From NCBI RefSeq assembly GCF_028010285.1, contig NZ_CP116304.1, forward strand, positions 753,501 through 817,500: a stretch of DNA of 64,000 nucleotides, in the 5' to 3' direction. Both the position numbers and the translations under genes were made by a program. The notes beneath the pieces were generated by a model. That model was not told the DNA's origin, searched no databases, and saw only the letters and a program-made list of their open reading frames with translations. This document shows positions 16,198 through 23,951 of this stretch, piece after piece. The stretch's first letter is position 1. Every line of letters starts with the position of its first letter. This DNA is from Pseudomonas sp. Q1-7 (GTDB taxonomy: Bacteria; Pseudomonadota; Gammaproteobacteria; Pseudomonadales; Pseudomonadaceae).

Positions 16198-16423
16198 AAA
16201 AAACCGCCTCCCCGGCGCACCGCGGCCCATGGGATTAGAAACACGCCCACTACACTGACTCCGCCGGACAGTGGTCGTTTGCTTTTTGGAGGCTGAGTCC
16301 CCGTCAAAAAACCTGACCCAGGGGAAGCTGCGGACCCGTGAGTGGCGGCGCGTTTCGTGACCCCGTTTAGGAAGGTGATCTGATCCGAGTCCCCGTCCGG
16401 CCTGTCCTGTGTGGAGGGTGCTC
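16198..16423 (+). ncRNA. Candidate bridge-RNA region of the IS110-family element
   Basis: IS110-group elements transcribe a structured bridge RNA from the non-coding left end. Its loops base-pair with the target and the donor. This left end is GC-rich with several possible stems. It contains TTAGGAAGG at 16367-16375, identical to the nine bases at the right target junction (17767-17775). A target guide should look like this. RNA ends and folding have not been determined. Confidence 0.5.
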
Positions 16424-17767
16424 ATGAGCAAGCTCAAATCAGCGCGCGGCTTGCCGGTCATTCATGATCGTGCCGCCGGCATCGATATCGGTTCGCGCTT
16501 CCATGTGGTCGCGGTGCCCGGCGACCTCACCGAGGAACCGGTGCGGACCTTCCAGGCCTTCACGGCTGACCTGGAGAAGATGGCGGCCTGGTTGGTTGAC
16601 CTCGGAATCACCACGGTGGCGATGGAGTCGACCGGGGTGTATTGGATTGCGGTCTACGAGATTCTGGAGAGTCGCGGGCTGCAGGTCGTGTTGGCCAACG
16701 CCCGCGATGCCCGAGCGGTGCCCGGGCGCAAGACCGACGTCAACGATGCGCAGTGGATCCAGCGCCTGCACGCCTGTGGCTTGCTGCGGGCCAGCTTTCA
16801 TCCAGCCCGCGCGATTGCGGCGTTACGCAGCTATCTGCGTTTGCGCGAGCGGCATCTCGACTACGCCGCGGCGCATATCCAGCACATGCAGAAGGCGCTC
16901 ACCCACATGAATTTGCAGTTGCACCATGTGGTCACCGACATCACCGGGGCCACGGGCATGCGAATCATCCGGGCGATTGTCGCCGGCGAGCGCAACGCGG
17001 CGAAACTGGCCACCCTGCGCGACACCCGCTGTAAGTCGAGCACTGAGACCATCCAAAGTGCCCTGGTGGGCAACTACCAACCGGAGCACGTGTTTGCCCT
17101 GGCCCAGGCGCTGGCCATGTACGACGCCTATCAGGCACAACTCGAATTGTGCGACCAGCAGATTGCCCAGAGCCTGCAAGGGCTCGCCCAGCAGCAGCCG
17201 CGTCCCAGCGAGCCGCTACCCAAACCACGCCACCGCACCCGACAGCCGAATGCCCTCAACTTCGACGTCCGCGCCATGCTCTATCAACTGGTCGGCGTGG
17301 ATCTGACCCAGATCCACGGTATCGGCCCTTACCTGGCACTGCGCTTGGTCGCCGAGTGCGGCACTGACCTCAGTCGTTGGCGTACCGCCCAGCACTTCAC
17401 CTCCTGGCTGACCCTGGCACCCGGCTGCCGCATCAGCGGCGGCAAGGTGCTGTCGGCGCATACGCGCAAGACCAAGAATCGGGTGACCGCCCTCCTGCGC
17501 CTGGCCGCGGTGACCATTGGCAAAACCAACACGGCCCTCGGGGCCTTCTACCGACGCTTGTCGACACGCATCGGCAAGGCCAAGGCGGTGACCGCCACGG
17601 CCCGCAAGATCGCCATCCTGTTCTACAACGCCATGCGTTTCGGCATCGCCTATCAGGATCCCGGTGCCGATCACTATGAGCAAAAGTACCGCGAGCGCGT
17701 GCTGAAGGGGTTACACCGCCGAGCAGCCGAGCTCGGCTTCACGCTCCAGGCGGTCGAAGGTGTTTCT
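16198..17767 (+). mobile_element. IS110-family insertion sequence
   Basis: The element sits inside IS3 orfA between GACATCCT (left) and TTAGGAAGGCC (right). It has no terminal inverted repeats and no evident target duplication, as expected for IS110-group elements. It has a ~225-bp non-coding left end and almost no right non-coding end. If the shared dinucleotide CT (16196-16197 and 17766-17767) is the core, the transposase stop codon is supplied by the target DNA. The boundaries are accurate to a few bases only. Confidence 0.8.
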
Positions 17768-17770
17768 TAG
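16424..17770 (+). CDS. IS110-family DEDD transposase
   Basis: The ATG at 16424, preceded by GGAGGG, opens a 448-residue protein. The N-terminal RuvC-like DEDD domain has AAGIDIGSRFHVVAV, VAMESTGVYWIAVYEIL and KTDVNDAQWIQRL. A helical spacer follows, and then the C-terminal transposase_20 domain with the helix-hairpin-helix-like IHGIGPYLALRLVAECG and a Ser-containing PGCRISGGK segment. It should act with a bridge RNA to recombine donor and target without staggered-cut duplications. All key motifs are intact. The TAG stop lies at the very edge of the element, possibly within target DNA. Confidence 0.93.
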   Translation: MSKLKSARGLPVIHDRAAGIDIGSRFHVVAVPGDLTEEPVRTFQAFTADLEKMAAWLVDLGITTVAMESTGVYWIAVYEILESRGLQVVLANARDARAVPGRKTDVNDAQWIQRLHACGLLRASFHPARAIAALRSYLRLRERHLDYAAAHIQHMQKALTHMNLQLHHVVTDITGATGMRIIRAIVAGERNAAKLATLRDTRCKSSTETIQSALVGNYQPEHVFALAQALAMYDAYQAQLELCDQQIAQSLQGLAQQQPRPSEPLPKPRHRTRQPNALNFDVRAMLYQLVGVDLTQIHGIGPYLALRLVAECGTDLSRWRTAQHFTSWLTLAPGCRISGGKVLSAHTRKTKNRVTALLRLAAVTIGKTNTALGAFYRRLSTRIGKAKAVTATARKIAILFYNAMRFGIAYQDPGADHYEQKYRERVLKGLHRRAAELGFTLQAVEGVS

Positions 17771-17803
17771 GAAGGCCGCCGCGTACTTTGCCAAGGAGTC
17801 CGG

Positions 17804-18679
17804 CTGAAGTACGCCTTCATCAGCAAGCTGTCGGTGGAGTACCCGGTGCGGCGTCTCTGCCAGACCCTGAAAGTGCATCCCAGCGGTTACTACGCCTGGC
17901 TGGCCGAGCCGAAATCCGTACGCGCCAAGGAAGATCAGCGCCTGCTCGGGTTGATCAAACATGCCTGGCTGGAAAGCGGTGGGGTCTACGGCTATCGCAA
18001 GATTCACGACGACCTGCGTGAGCTGGGAGAGTCCTGTGGCCGGCACCGCGTGGCTCGCCTGATGCGGGGAGAAGGGCTGCGCTCGCAGACCGGCTATCGT
18101 CGGCGCCCCGGCTATTACAGCGGCCGGCCAACGGTAGCTTCGCCCAATCGCCTGGAGCGGCAGTTCAACGTCAGTGAACCGAACAAGGTCTGGGTCACCG
18201 ACATCACCTACATCCGCACCTATGAGGGTTGGTTGTATTTGGCGGTGGTGCTGGATCTGTTTTCACGCCAGGTGATCGGCTGGTCGATGAAGCCACGGAT
18301 GTGCAGCGACCTGGCCATCGATGCCCTGTTGATGGCGGTGTGGCGGCGCAAGCCCAAGCAGGAAGTGATGATCCACTCCGACCAGGGCAGCCAGTTCAGC
18401 AGCTCGGACTGGCAGAGCTTCCTCAAGGCCAACAACCTGATCAGCAGCATGAGTCGACGCGGTAACTGCCACGACAACGCGGTGGCGGAAAGCTTTTTCC
18501 AGTTGCTGAAGCGGGAACGCATCCGACGAAAAACCTACGGCACCCGCGAAGAAGCCCGCAGCGATGTGTTCGATTACATCGAGATGTTTTATAACCCCAA
18601 ACGCCGGCACAGCAGCGCTATGCAGCTATCGCCAGTGGAGTTTGAAAAGCGTTATTTCCAGAGCTTGGAGAGTGTCTAG
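17804..18679 (+). CDS. IS3-family transposase OrfB
   Basis: OrfB is read from the -1 frame relative to the OrfA end (GGC TGA at 17802-17807). It begins LKYAFISKLSVEYPVRRLC and has no clear independent start before a GTG at 17834. It includes an HTH_21 region (GVYGYRKIHDDLRELG) and the rve integrase core with D in VWVTDITYIRTYEGWLY, D in MIHSDQGSQFSS and E in AVAESFFQLLKRE. The domain is complete. Because OrfA is cut by the IS110 element, the OrfAB fusion cannot be made here, so the gene is probably silent. Confidence 0.88.
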   Translation: MKYAFISKLSVEYPVRRLCQTLKVHPSGYYAWLAEPKSVRAKEDQRLLGLIKHAWLESGGVYGYRKIHDDLRELGESCGRHRVARLMRGEGLRSQTGYRRRPGYYSGRPTVASPNRLERQFNVSEPNKVWVTDITYIRTYEGWLYLAVVLDLFSRQVIGWSMKPRMCSDLAIDALLMAVWRRKPKQEVMIHSDQGSQFSSSDWQSFLKANNLISSMSRRGNCHDNAVAESFFQLLKRERIRRKTYGTREEARSDVFDYIEMFYNPKRRHSSAMQLSPVEFEKRYFQSLESV

Positions 18680-18697
18680 GAAAGCCGGGGCGATTCA

Positions 18698-18985
18698 CTC
18701 GTGTGATGAGAGCCAAAAGATAATAAAAACATAAAAAGATGTCAAATATGAATTTAACGCTCTTTTGTGGATCTTGTTCATTTTCTATGTGACTGAATGT
18801 AAAGGATATTTTCCTTGGATTTGGTTTCGGGGCTGTTCTTCCCTGACCTGCTCCTCGGGGTTTTTCCTGTCTAAGACCTGACGACTTGGGGGTGTAGGCT
18901 TCACGTTGGATTTTTTGCAGGCATGAGGTGTGCGGGAGACCCGTCTCGGTGGCCTCAGAGAACCCTTCAAGCTGTCCGCGAATGT
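18698..18985. other. AT-rich spacer without recognisable gene
   Basis: This stretch between the IS3 right end and an IS1182-like fragment is AT-rich at its left (runs such as AAAACATAAAAAGATG). It holds only short frames with no recognisable homology. It does not continue folE, so it is not the original flank of the IS3 target. It may be degraded foreign DNA. Confidence 0.4.
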
Positions 18986-19141
18986 GCCGTGCTCAGTGTC
19001 GATCAGGTAATTCGTGGAGTAGGCAAAGAAGGCCGGGCCGCCTGGCGCGGCAGTCCAACGGGACAGCGGATCAGTGAGTGAGACTTTCTTGGGAAGAGCT
19101 TCAGCCAGCGCCTCTTCATCAAGGGCTTCAAGGTACTCGCG
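18986..19141 (-). pseudogene. Fragment of an IS1182-family transposase
   Basis: About 52 codons on the minus strand encode [40 protein letters not shown] and YSTNYLIDTEHG. This is the conserved block just before and including the first catalytic Asp region of IS1182-type transposases. Homology stops on both sides. The 5' side abuts the istB remnant at about 19145 and the 3' side runs into unrelated sequence. It is a decayed piece only. Confidence 0.6.
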
Positions 19142-19148
19142 CACAGCG

Positions 19149-19949
19149 CGGCTGCATCTGACCGACGAACTCAAAGGGCTGCGTTTGCACGGCATGGCCA
19201 ATGCCTGGACGGAACTGGCGGCTCAGGGCGAATCCACCACAGCGTCATCCAAATGGCTGCTCGAACATCTCCTGGAACAGGAGCATGCCGACCGGGCTGT
19301 GCGCTCAGTAAGCCACCAGATGCACATGGCCAAGCTCCCCATGCACCGTGACCTGGCGGGCTTCGATTTCAGCGTCTCCAGTGCCGACGCTCGCCTGATC
19401 AAGGAGCTGTCCAGCTTGGCGTTTACGGAGACCGCGCAGAACGTGGTGTTCATCGGTGGCCCGGGGACGGGGAAAACGCACCTGGCGACGGCCCTGGCCG
19501 TGTCCGGCATCACGCAGCACAACAAGCGGGTGCGCTTCTACTCCACGGTCGACCTGGTCAACCTGCTGGAGCGCGAAAAACACGAGGGCAAGACGGGACG
19601 GATCACCCGGGGGCTGCTGCGAGCGGATCTGGTGATCCTCAATGAGCTGGAGTATTTGCCCTTCAGCCAAAGCGGTGGCGCGCTGCTGTTTCACCTGCTC
19701 TCCAAGCTGTACGAGCACACCAGCGTGATCATCACCACCAACCTCAGCTTCGCGGAATGGTCGAGTGTGTTTGGCGACGCCAAGATGACCACCGCGCTGC
19801 TGGATCGACTGACGCACCACTGTCATATCGTCGAAACCGGCAACGAGTCCTACCGCCTGCAAAACAGCAGTCTGGCGGCACAGACCAAGATCCAGGCCCG
19901 GGAGCGCAAGCGGCAGCATGGGGAAGAAACGGAGGACGACCCGTTCTGA
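19149..19949 (+). pseudogene. istB: IS21-family istB ATPase remnant
   Basis: About 266 residues match IstB, the AAA+ helper of IS21 transposases ([20 protein letters not shown], Walker [15 protein letters not shown], sensor region [19 protein letters not shown]). The first ~10 residues are missing, replaced by the IS1182 fragment. The Walker B region reads [12 protein letters not shown], where the family has LVILDELGYLPF. The Mg-binding Asp is therefore Asn and ATPase activity is doubtful. No istA gene is present. An in-frame start at 19074 lies in unrelated DNA. The right end of the IS21 element follows at 20062-20112. Confidence 0.75.
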
Positions 19950-20061
19950 TCTCGCCGGGCTGACCCTGCCACAGGATCGGAGGTGGGGTCAGCTTCGTTT
20001 GCAGGTTTGTCGGCTGCTAGGCTTATCCACAATTGCCGAGGTGAAAATCGGCAAGCCGCCC

Positions 20062-20112
20062 TGGGTCATTTTTCAATCGGCAGGGTGGGTCAATTTTCAA
20101 TCAGCGCCGACA
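20062..20112. repeat. IS21-family right-end terminal repeats
   Basis: Two near-identical 20-bp repeats (TGGGTCATTTTTCAATCGGC at 20062-20081 and TGGGTCAATTTTCAATCAGC at 20086-20105) are followed by GCCGACA ending at 20112. Multiple terminal repeats of this kind, ending in CA, are typical of IS21 ends where IstA binds. Confidence 0.7.
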
Positions 20113-20135
20113 CTCGAACTGCAACCTGCTTCAGC

Positions 20136-20451
20136 TCAGTTCGAAATGGTCGTGGCTTCGTTTGAGGCCGAACCATTAACCGCCGCAAGCTGGATGTCGG
20201 GGGAGGACGGGAACTGCTCCCGCCTCACCCTGTCTTTCAGCGTCATCCAACATGGCAGTAGCCGAGCGTCGCCAGCAACAATCAAGCGGTGGTGGTCAAA
20301 TCGATACAGGTGATCTATATCGAAGGCGAATTGCAGGTGTAGATCCGGCCGTTGGGCGATCGGCTGGATATCGGGGTGGAGGTTATCCAGTATCAGCGGC
20401 CCATCCCCGACATCCCCCCAGTAACCCAAGACCATGTGGGCTTGCTGAGTC
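20136..20451 (-). pseudogene. 3' fragment of a transglutaminase-like cysteine peptidase (BTLCP/LapG-like)
   Basis: The minus-strand frame encodes QQAHMVLGYWGD, GPLILDNLHPDIQPIAQRPD and FAFDIDHLYRFDHHRLIVAG, ending at 20136. This resembles the C-terminal half of the bacterial transglutaminase-like cysteine proteinase family, with the catalytic His in AHMVL and Asp in LDNL. The part with the catalytic Cys is absent, because the fragment starts at the truncated end of the IS3 remnant at 20452. Family members include LapG, a periplasmic protease that releases adhesins. Without the Cys the product is non-functional. The assignment rests on short motifs. Confidence 0.45.
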
Positions 20452-21133
20452 GACCCAATGCCGGTTGGCGCGATCCGAGACGAACTGGCGATCCAGGTGA
20501 TTAGGGACAATCGGTAGATCGTGGCGACTACTGGAAACCAGCCGCCAGCGCTTGCGCGAACGAACGCGCAGACCGGCTTCGCGCATCAGTCGAGCGACCC
20601 GATGCCGGCCACACGCATGCCCCATGGCCGTCAATTCTGCCTTGATGCGGCGATGGCCATCGATCCCATTTACCTCATGGTGGATGGTGCGGATCGCCTT
20701 GCTCAGGCGCCGATTCGCCATCTCTCTCGCCGAAGGAGGTCGCTGTTGCCAGGCATAGAAACCGCTGCGCGATACCCGTAGCAGCCGGCACATCGGCGCT
20801 ACGGGGTAACGACCGGCCAACGCCTCGATGGCGCGGAACCTCACTTCGTGGGCTGCGAGAAGATGGCGAGCGCCTTTTTAAAACATCACGCTCCATGGTG
20901 ACCTGGGCCAGCTGCTGGCGCAGCCGACGCAGCTCCGCACTCTCGCCACGCTGCTTGCCGTTGCCCGGAAAAGCATCGTTACCTTGCTGCTCGTACTGGC
21001 GCTTCCATTTGCCCAGCAGGCTTTCAGCGATGCCGAGCGTCTCAGCCACATGACGAAGCGGCGTACCGGCAAGCACCTGCTCTACCGCCTCGCGTTTGAA
21101 GGATTCGGGAAAACGTCGTCTGGTCTGGCTCAT
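20452..21133 (-). pseudogene. IS3-family orfA plus truncated orfB
   Basis: OrfA starts MSQTRRRFPESFKREAVEQV at 21133 and carries the helix-turn-helix and coiled coil (ELRRLRQQLAQVTMERDVLK). It then overlaps OrfB, which opens FRAIEALAGRYPVAPMCRLL in another frame with an A-rich slippage site at about 20874-20881. OrfB keeps the HTH_21 segment (GIDGHRRIKAELTAMGHACG) but ends at DRANRHWV, so all three catalytic residues are missing. It is a dead remnant on the minus strand. Confidence 0.75.
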
Positions 21134-21178
21134 GAACACTCCTTGCGGCGGACATTATCCACCTTAAGTCAGTGTCCA
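20452..21178 (-). mobile_element. Truncated IS3-family element
   Basis: The right terminal end (…AGTCAGTGTCCA at 21178) and orfA are present, but orfB stops at NRHWV near 20452, before the DDE core. The rest of the element has been lost, and the sequence joins the cysteine-peptidase fragment. The element is immobile. Confidence 0.75.
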
Positions 21179-21250
21179 CTCAGCCCGGGACAGACCACTA
21201 ACCGGTGAGACTGCTTCCGGCATGTCGGGCGCGCATGGAAGAGGTGTCAC

Positions 21251-21613
21251 TCATGCGAGAATGAAGTAAACCTTCCGCACATCGCTGAGATTTTCCCAAA
21301 CACCCTTGAACCCTTTCTGCACCAGGAACGAATCCCCTGGCCCAAAAGTTTTTGCGACGCCATTACTGTCCGTGAGTCGAACGTCCCCTTTCAGCAGATG
21401 GCAGAGTTCCGCGTAGGCGAATTCACAGCGGTGAAGGTGGGCAGGTGCTTCCCAGAATCCGGCCGCGGCTTTTTGATCGTCCGAGGTGAAATGTCTCCAG
21501 CTGCTGCTGCTGTAAGGCGTGTCCACCAGCGCGGGATCGCTGATCTCTCGACGAGCCTCCGCAATGGTGGGGTTCGCGAAATCGATGACGCCAGCGGGCA
21601 GTAGTTGCTCCAT
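21251..21613 (-). CDS. Cupin-domain protein
   Basis: This 120-residue protein has a single cupin fold of the EutQ/DUF861 type. Recognisable segments are CEFAYAELCHLLKGDVRLTD, the glycine-rich turn GPGDSFLVQKGFKGVWEN and the terminal VRKVYFILA. Such small cupins often bind a metal or a sugar or amino-acid derivative and accompany catabolic operons, but no reaction can be assigned. The ATG at 21613 follows CTGGAG. It is the last gene of a six-gene minus-strand cluster, 76 bp after the aldehyde dehydrogenase. Confidence 0.75.
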   Translation of the reverse strand: MEQLLPAGVIDFANPTIAEARREISDPALVDTPYSSSSWRHFTSDDQKAAAGFWEAPAHLHRCEFAYAELCHLLKGDVRLTDSNGVAKTFGPGDSFLVQKGFKGVWENLSDVRKVYFILA

Positions 21614-21689
21614 GGTTCTTTCTCCAGTTTGATGGGTTAACGCCGTTGAGGAAGCCACCTGTGAGGCCTCCCTGTCTCTTCGCCGCTGC

Positions 21690-23135
21690 TTACGGCGTGC
21701 CGTAGCCAACGATCCCCTTGATCTCCACGAAGTCGTGTAGCGCGAAATCGGCGTATTCGCGACCATTACCCGACTGCTTGTAGCCGCCGAACGGAGCAGC
21801 AGGATCCCAGGCGGGATAGTTGATGTAGACCGTGCCCGCCCGCAGTTGCCCAGCTACCTCACGCGCGAGTTCTTGGTTAGTCCCTTGGACGTATCCCGCC
21901 AGGCCGAAAACGCTGTCGTTTGCAATGGCGATAGCCTGCTCAATGGATTCGTAGGGAATGATCGCCAGCACCGGTCCGAAGACTTCCTCACGTGCGATGG
22001 TCATACTCGGCTGGACATTGCCGAAGATGGTTGGCCTCACGAAATATCCGTGCTCCACCAAGTCGGGGCGGCCCAGGCCCCCGCTGATCAGTTCCGCACC
22101 TTCGGCGATGCCGGTGGCGATCAGGTCCTGGATTTTCAGGAACTGCACCTCGCTGATGACCGGGCCCATATCCGTGCCCGCGGCATGAGGATCACCGACG
22201 CTGACATGCTCGGCGACCTGTCGTGCGATTTCGAGGACCTCGGCATGCCGATCAGCAGGCACCAGCATGCGAGTAGGCGCGTTACAGGATTGACCTGCGT
22301 TAGAGAAGCAACCCAGCACGCCCAGCTCCACGGCTCTGGGTAAATCGCAGTCGGGCAGCAGGATGTTCGCTGACTTGCCGCCTAGCTCCTGGTGGACACG
22401 CTTTACGGTGTCCGCGGCGGTCTTCGCAACCATCACGCCGGCACGGGTCGAGCCGGTGAACGACACCATGTCCACATCAGGATGGCTCGCCAGCGGCTGC
22501 CCAACGGACGGGCCATCGCCTTGCACCAGGTTGAAGACTCCAGGAGGGACTCCTGCCTCGTGCAGCGCCTCGGTGAAGAGCACCGCATTGAACGGGGCGA
22601 GCTCGCTCGGCTTGAGTACCATAGTGCAGCCCACGGCCAGAGCAGGTAGAACCTTGCAGGCGATCTGGTTGATCGGCCAGTTCCACGGTGTGATAAGCGC
22701 GACCACCCCGACAGGTTCCTTCACGACTCGTGTCGTCCCGCGTTGCGCGGTGAACTCGAATTGCTCCAGCGAGCGGATCATCTGCTTGATGTGCGCAGTG
22801 CCTATGCCTGCTTGCCACTCCAGCGCGAACTTGGCCGGTGCTCCCATTTCCAGCGTCAGGGCCTCGGCGACAGCCACCAACCGCGTCTGGTAGGACTCGA
22901 GCACCCGTTGCAGCAGCGTTAGTCGCTCTTCCTTGCTGGTACGCGAAAAAATTGGAAAGGCTGCCTTGGCGGCCGCGACTGCCCGCTCGACGTCGGCACC
23001 CGCCCCCATCGCTACCAGGCCGATGGATTGCTCGGTGGCGGGGTTGATGACGTCAAGCGTTGCCTTGCTCTGCGGTTCGATCCATTCGCCATTGATATAG
23101 AACCGCTGTGCGTTTTTCAGGGTGTAGGTATCCAT
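21690..23135 (-). CDS. NAD(P)-dependent aldehyde dehydrogenase
   Basis: The 481-residue enzyme has the ALDH superfamily signatures. TPWNWP contains the catalytic-site Asn (residue ~152), QELGGKSANI contains the general-base Glu (E250), and FSNAGQSCNAPTR contains the nucleophile Cys (C284). It should oxidise an aldehyde to its acid in the cytoplasm. In this cluster the likely aldehyde is the product of the FAD oxidoreductase encoded at 26576-27916, as in PuuB/PuuC-like amine catabolism. The substrate is not defined by sequence. It lies 44 bp after the FadR-type regulator gene. Confidence 0.92.
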   Translation of the reverse strand: MDTYTLKNAQRFYINGEWIEPQSKATLDVINPATEQSIGLVAMGAGADVERAVAAAKAAFPIFSRTSKEERLTLLQRVLESYQTRLVAVAEALTLEMGAPAKFALEWQAGIGTAHIKQMIRSLEQFEFTAQRGTTRVVKEPVGVVALITPWNWPINQIACKVLPALAVGCTMVLKPSELAPFNAVLFTEALHEAGVPPGVFNLVQGDGPSVGQPLASHPDVDMVSFTGSTRAGVMVAKTAADTVKRVHQELGGKSANILLPDCDLPRAVELGVLGCFSNAGQSCNAPTRMLVPADRHAEVLEIARQVAEHVSVGDPHAAGTDMGPVISEVQFLKIQDLIATGIAEGAELISGGLGRPDLVEHGYFVRPTIFGNVQPSMTIAREEVFGPVLAIIPYESIEQAIAIANDSVFGLAGYVQGTNQELAREVAGQLRAGTVYINYPAWDPAAPFGGYKQSGNGREYADFALHDFVEIKGIVGYGTP

Positions 23136-23179
23136 GCGATCAAACTCTCGCTCTTGAAGGTTGGGCGGTCAGCCGCGAG

Positions 23180-23947
23180 TCAGTTGGAGGCGCCGCTCAG
23201 CAGGTCAGAACTGAATTGCGCATCCAGCCGTGCCATAAACCGAGCAGCGCAATGCATGTGCTCTTCCATCAATTTCTCGACGGCCTTCCCATCGCCCTTG
23301 CGGTACGCATCCAAAAGTTGACGGTGGCTGTCAATGTTGTGGTTGCCGAAGGCTTCGTGGTCGTCGTACTGGTCGCTGCGATACTCGACCAGGTCGCGCA
23401 GTAGGCCGTTGATGAAGCGACAGATGAAGGCCAGGATCGGGTTATCGCAGGCCAGGGTGAGGATGTCGTGGAACTCCAGCTCGGTGCGCCGCGCGCCCTG
23501 GCGATCGCCCTGGGCGCGCAGGAGCTCGTATTCGGTGATGTTCGCCTGGAGTTTCGCCAGGTGCTGCTCGTCGAGACGGCCCACCACGCTTTTCGCCAGC
23601 ATGACCTCCAGACTCTGACGCAGGCTGTAGACCTGCTGGAAGTCGAACTTCTGAAAGTGCAGGAAGGTCCGCAGCTGCTGCATGATGACGTCCAGCGAGA
23701 CAGTGCAGACCTCAGGGCCGCCGTTGGGGCCGGTGACCATCTTCACCAGGCCCTGGACTTCCAGCGACTTGAGTGCTTCACGAATCGTGCCCTTGGAGCA
23801 GCTGTAGTGTTCAAGCAGGGCACGCTCGTTGGGCAGACGGTCGCCTGGTTGCAGGTTTTCCTGGGCGATCCAGCGCCGCAGGTCGTCGGCGACCATGTCA
23901 GAGATCTTGCGGCGACGGAAGTTCGTGGGGGGTGTCTTTGGGCTCAT
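23180..23947 (-). CDS. FadR-subfamily GntR transcriptional regulator
   Basis: This regulator of 255 residues has a GntR winged helix (residues ~12-75, VADDLRRWIAQENLQPGDRL, LEHYSCSKGTIREALKSLEV). An all-helical FCD domain follows, with the metal/ligand residues in EFHDILTLACDNP and the helix HNIDSHRQLLDAYRKGDGK. Regulators of this group usually repress a catabolic operon and are released by a carboxylate ligand. The ATG at 23947 is four bases after the stop of the M81 gene, so it is embedded in the operon and likely autoregulated with it. Confidence 0.9.
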   Translation of the reverse strand: MSPKTPPTNFRRRKISDMVADDLRRWIAQENLQPGDRLPNERALLEHYSCSKGTIREALKSLEVQGLVKMVTGPNGGPEVCTVSLDVIMQQLRTFLHFQKFDFQQVYSLRQSLEVMLAKSVVGRLDEQHLAKLQANITEYELLRAQGDRQGARRTELEFHDILTLACDNPILAFICRFINGLLRDLVEYRSDQYDDHEAFGNHNIDSHRQLLDAYRKGDGKAVEKLMEEHMHCAARFMARLDAQFSSDLLSGASN

Positions 23948-23951
23948 GGTC

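Larger units (their letters stand above)
15897..18697 (+). mobile_element. IS3-family insertion sequence interrupted by an IS110-family element
   Basis: The ends are imperfect inverted repeats of about 25 bp that start TGAATCGCCCC on the left and finish GGGGCGATTCA on the right. Inside are the IS3 orfA and orfB halves, separated by a ~1.57-kb IS110-family element. No 3-4 bp target duplication is visible (GGG on the left, CTC on the right). The left flank is the truncated folE, while the right flank is unrelated AT-rich DNA. This indicates a deletion or recombination at one end after insertion. Confidence 0.82.
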
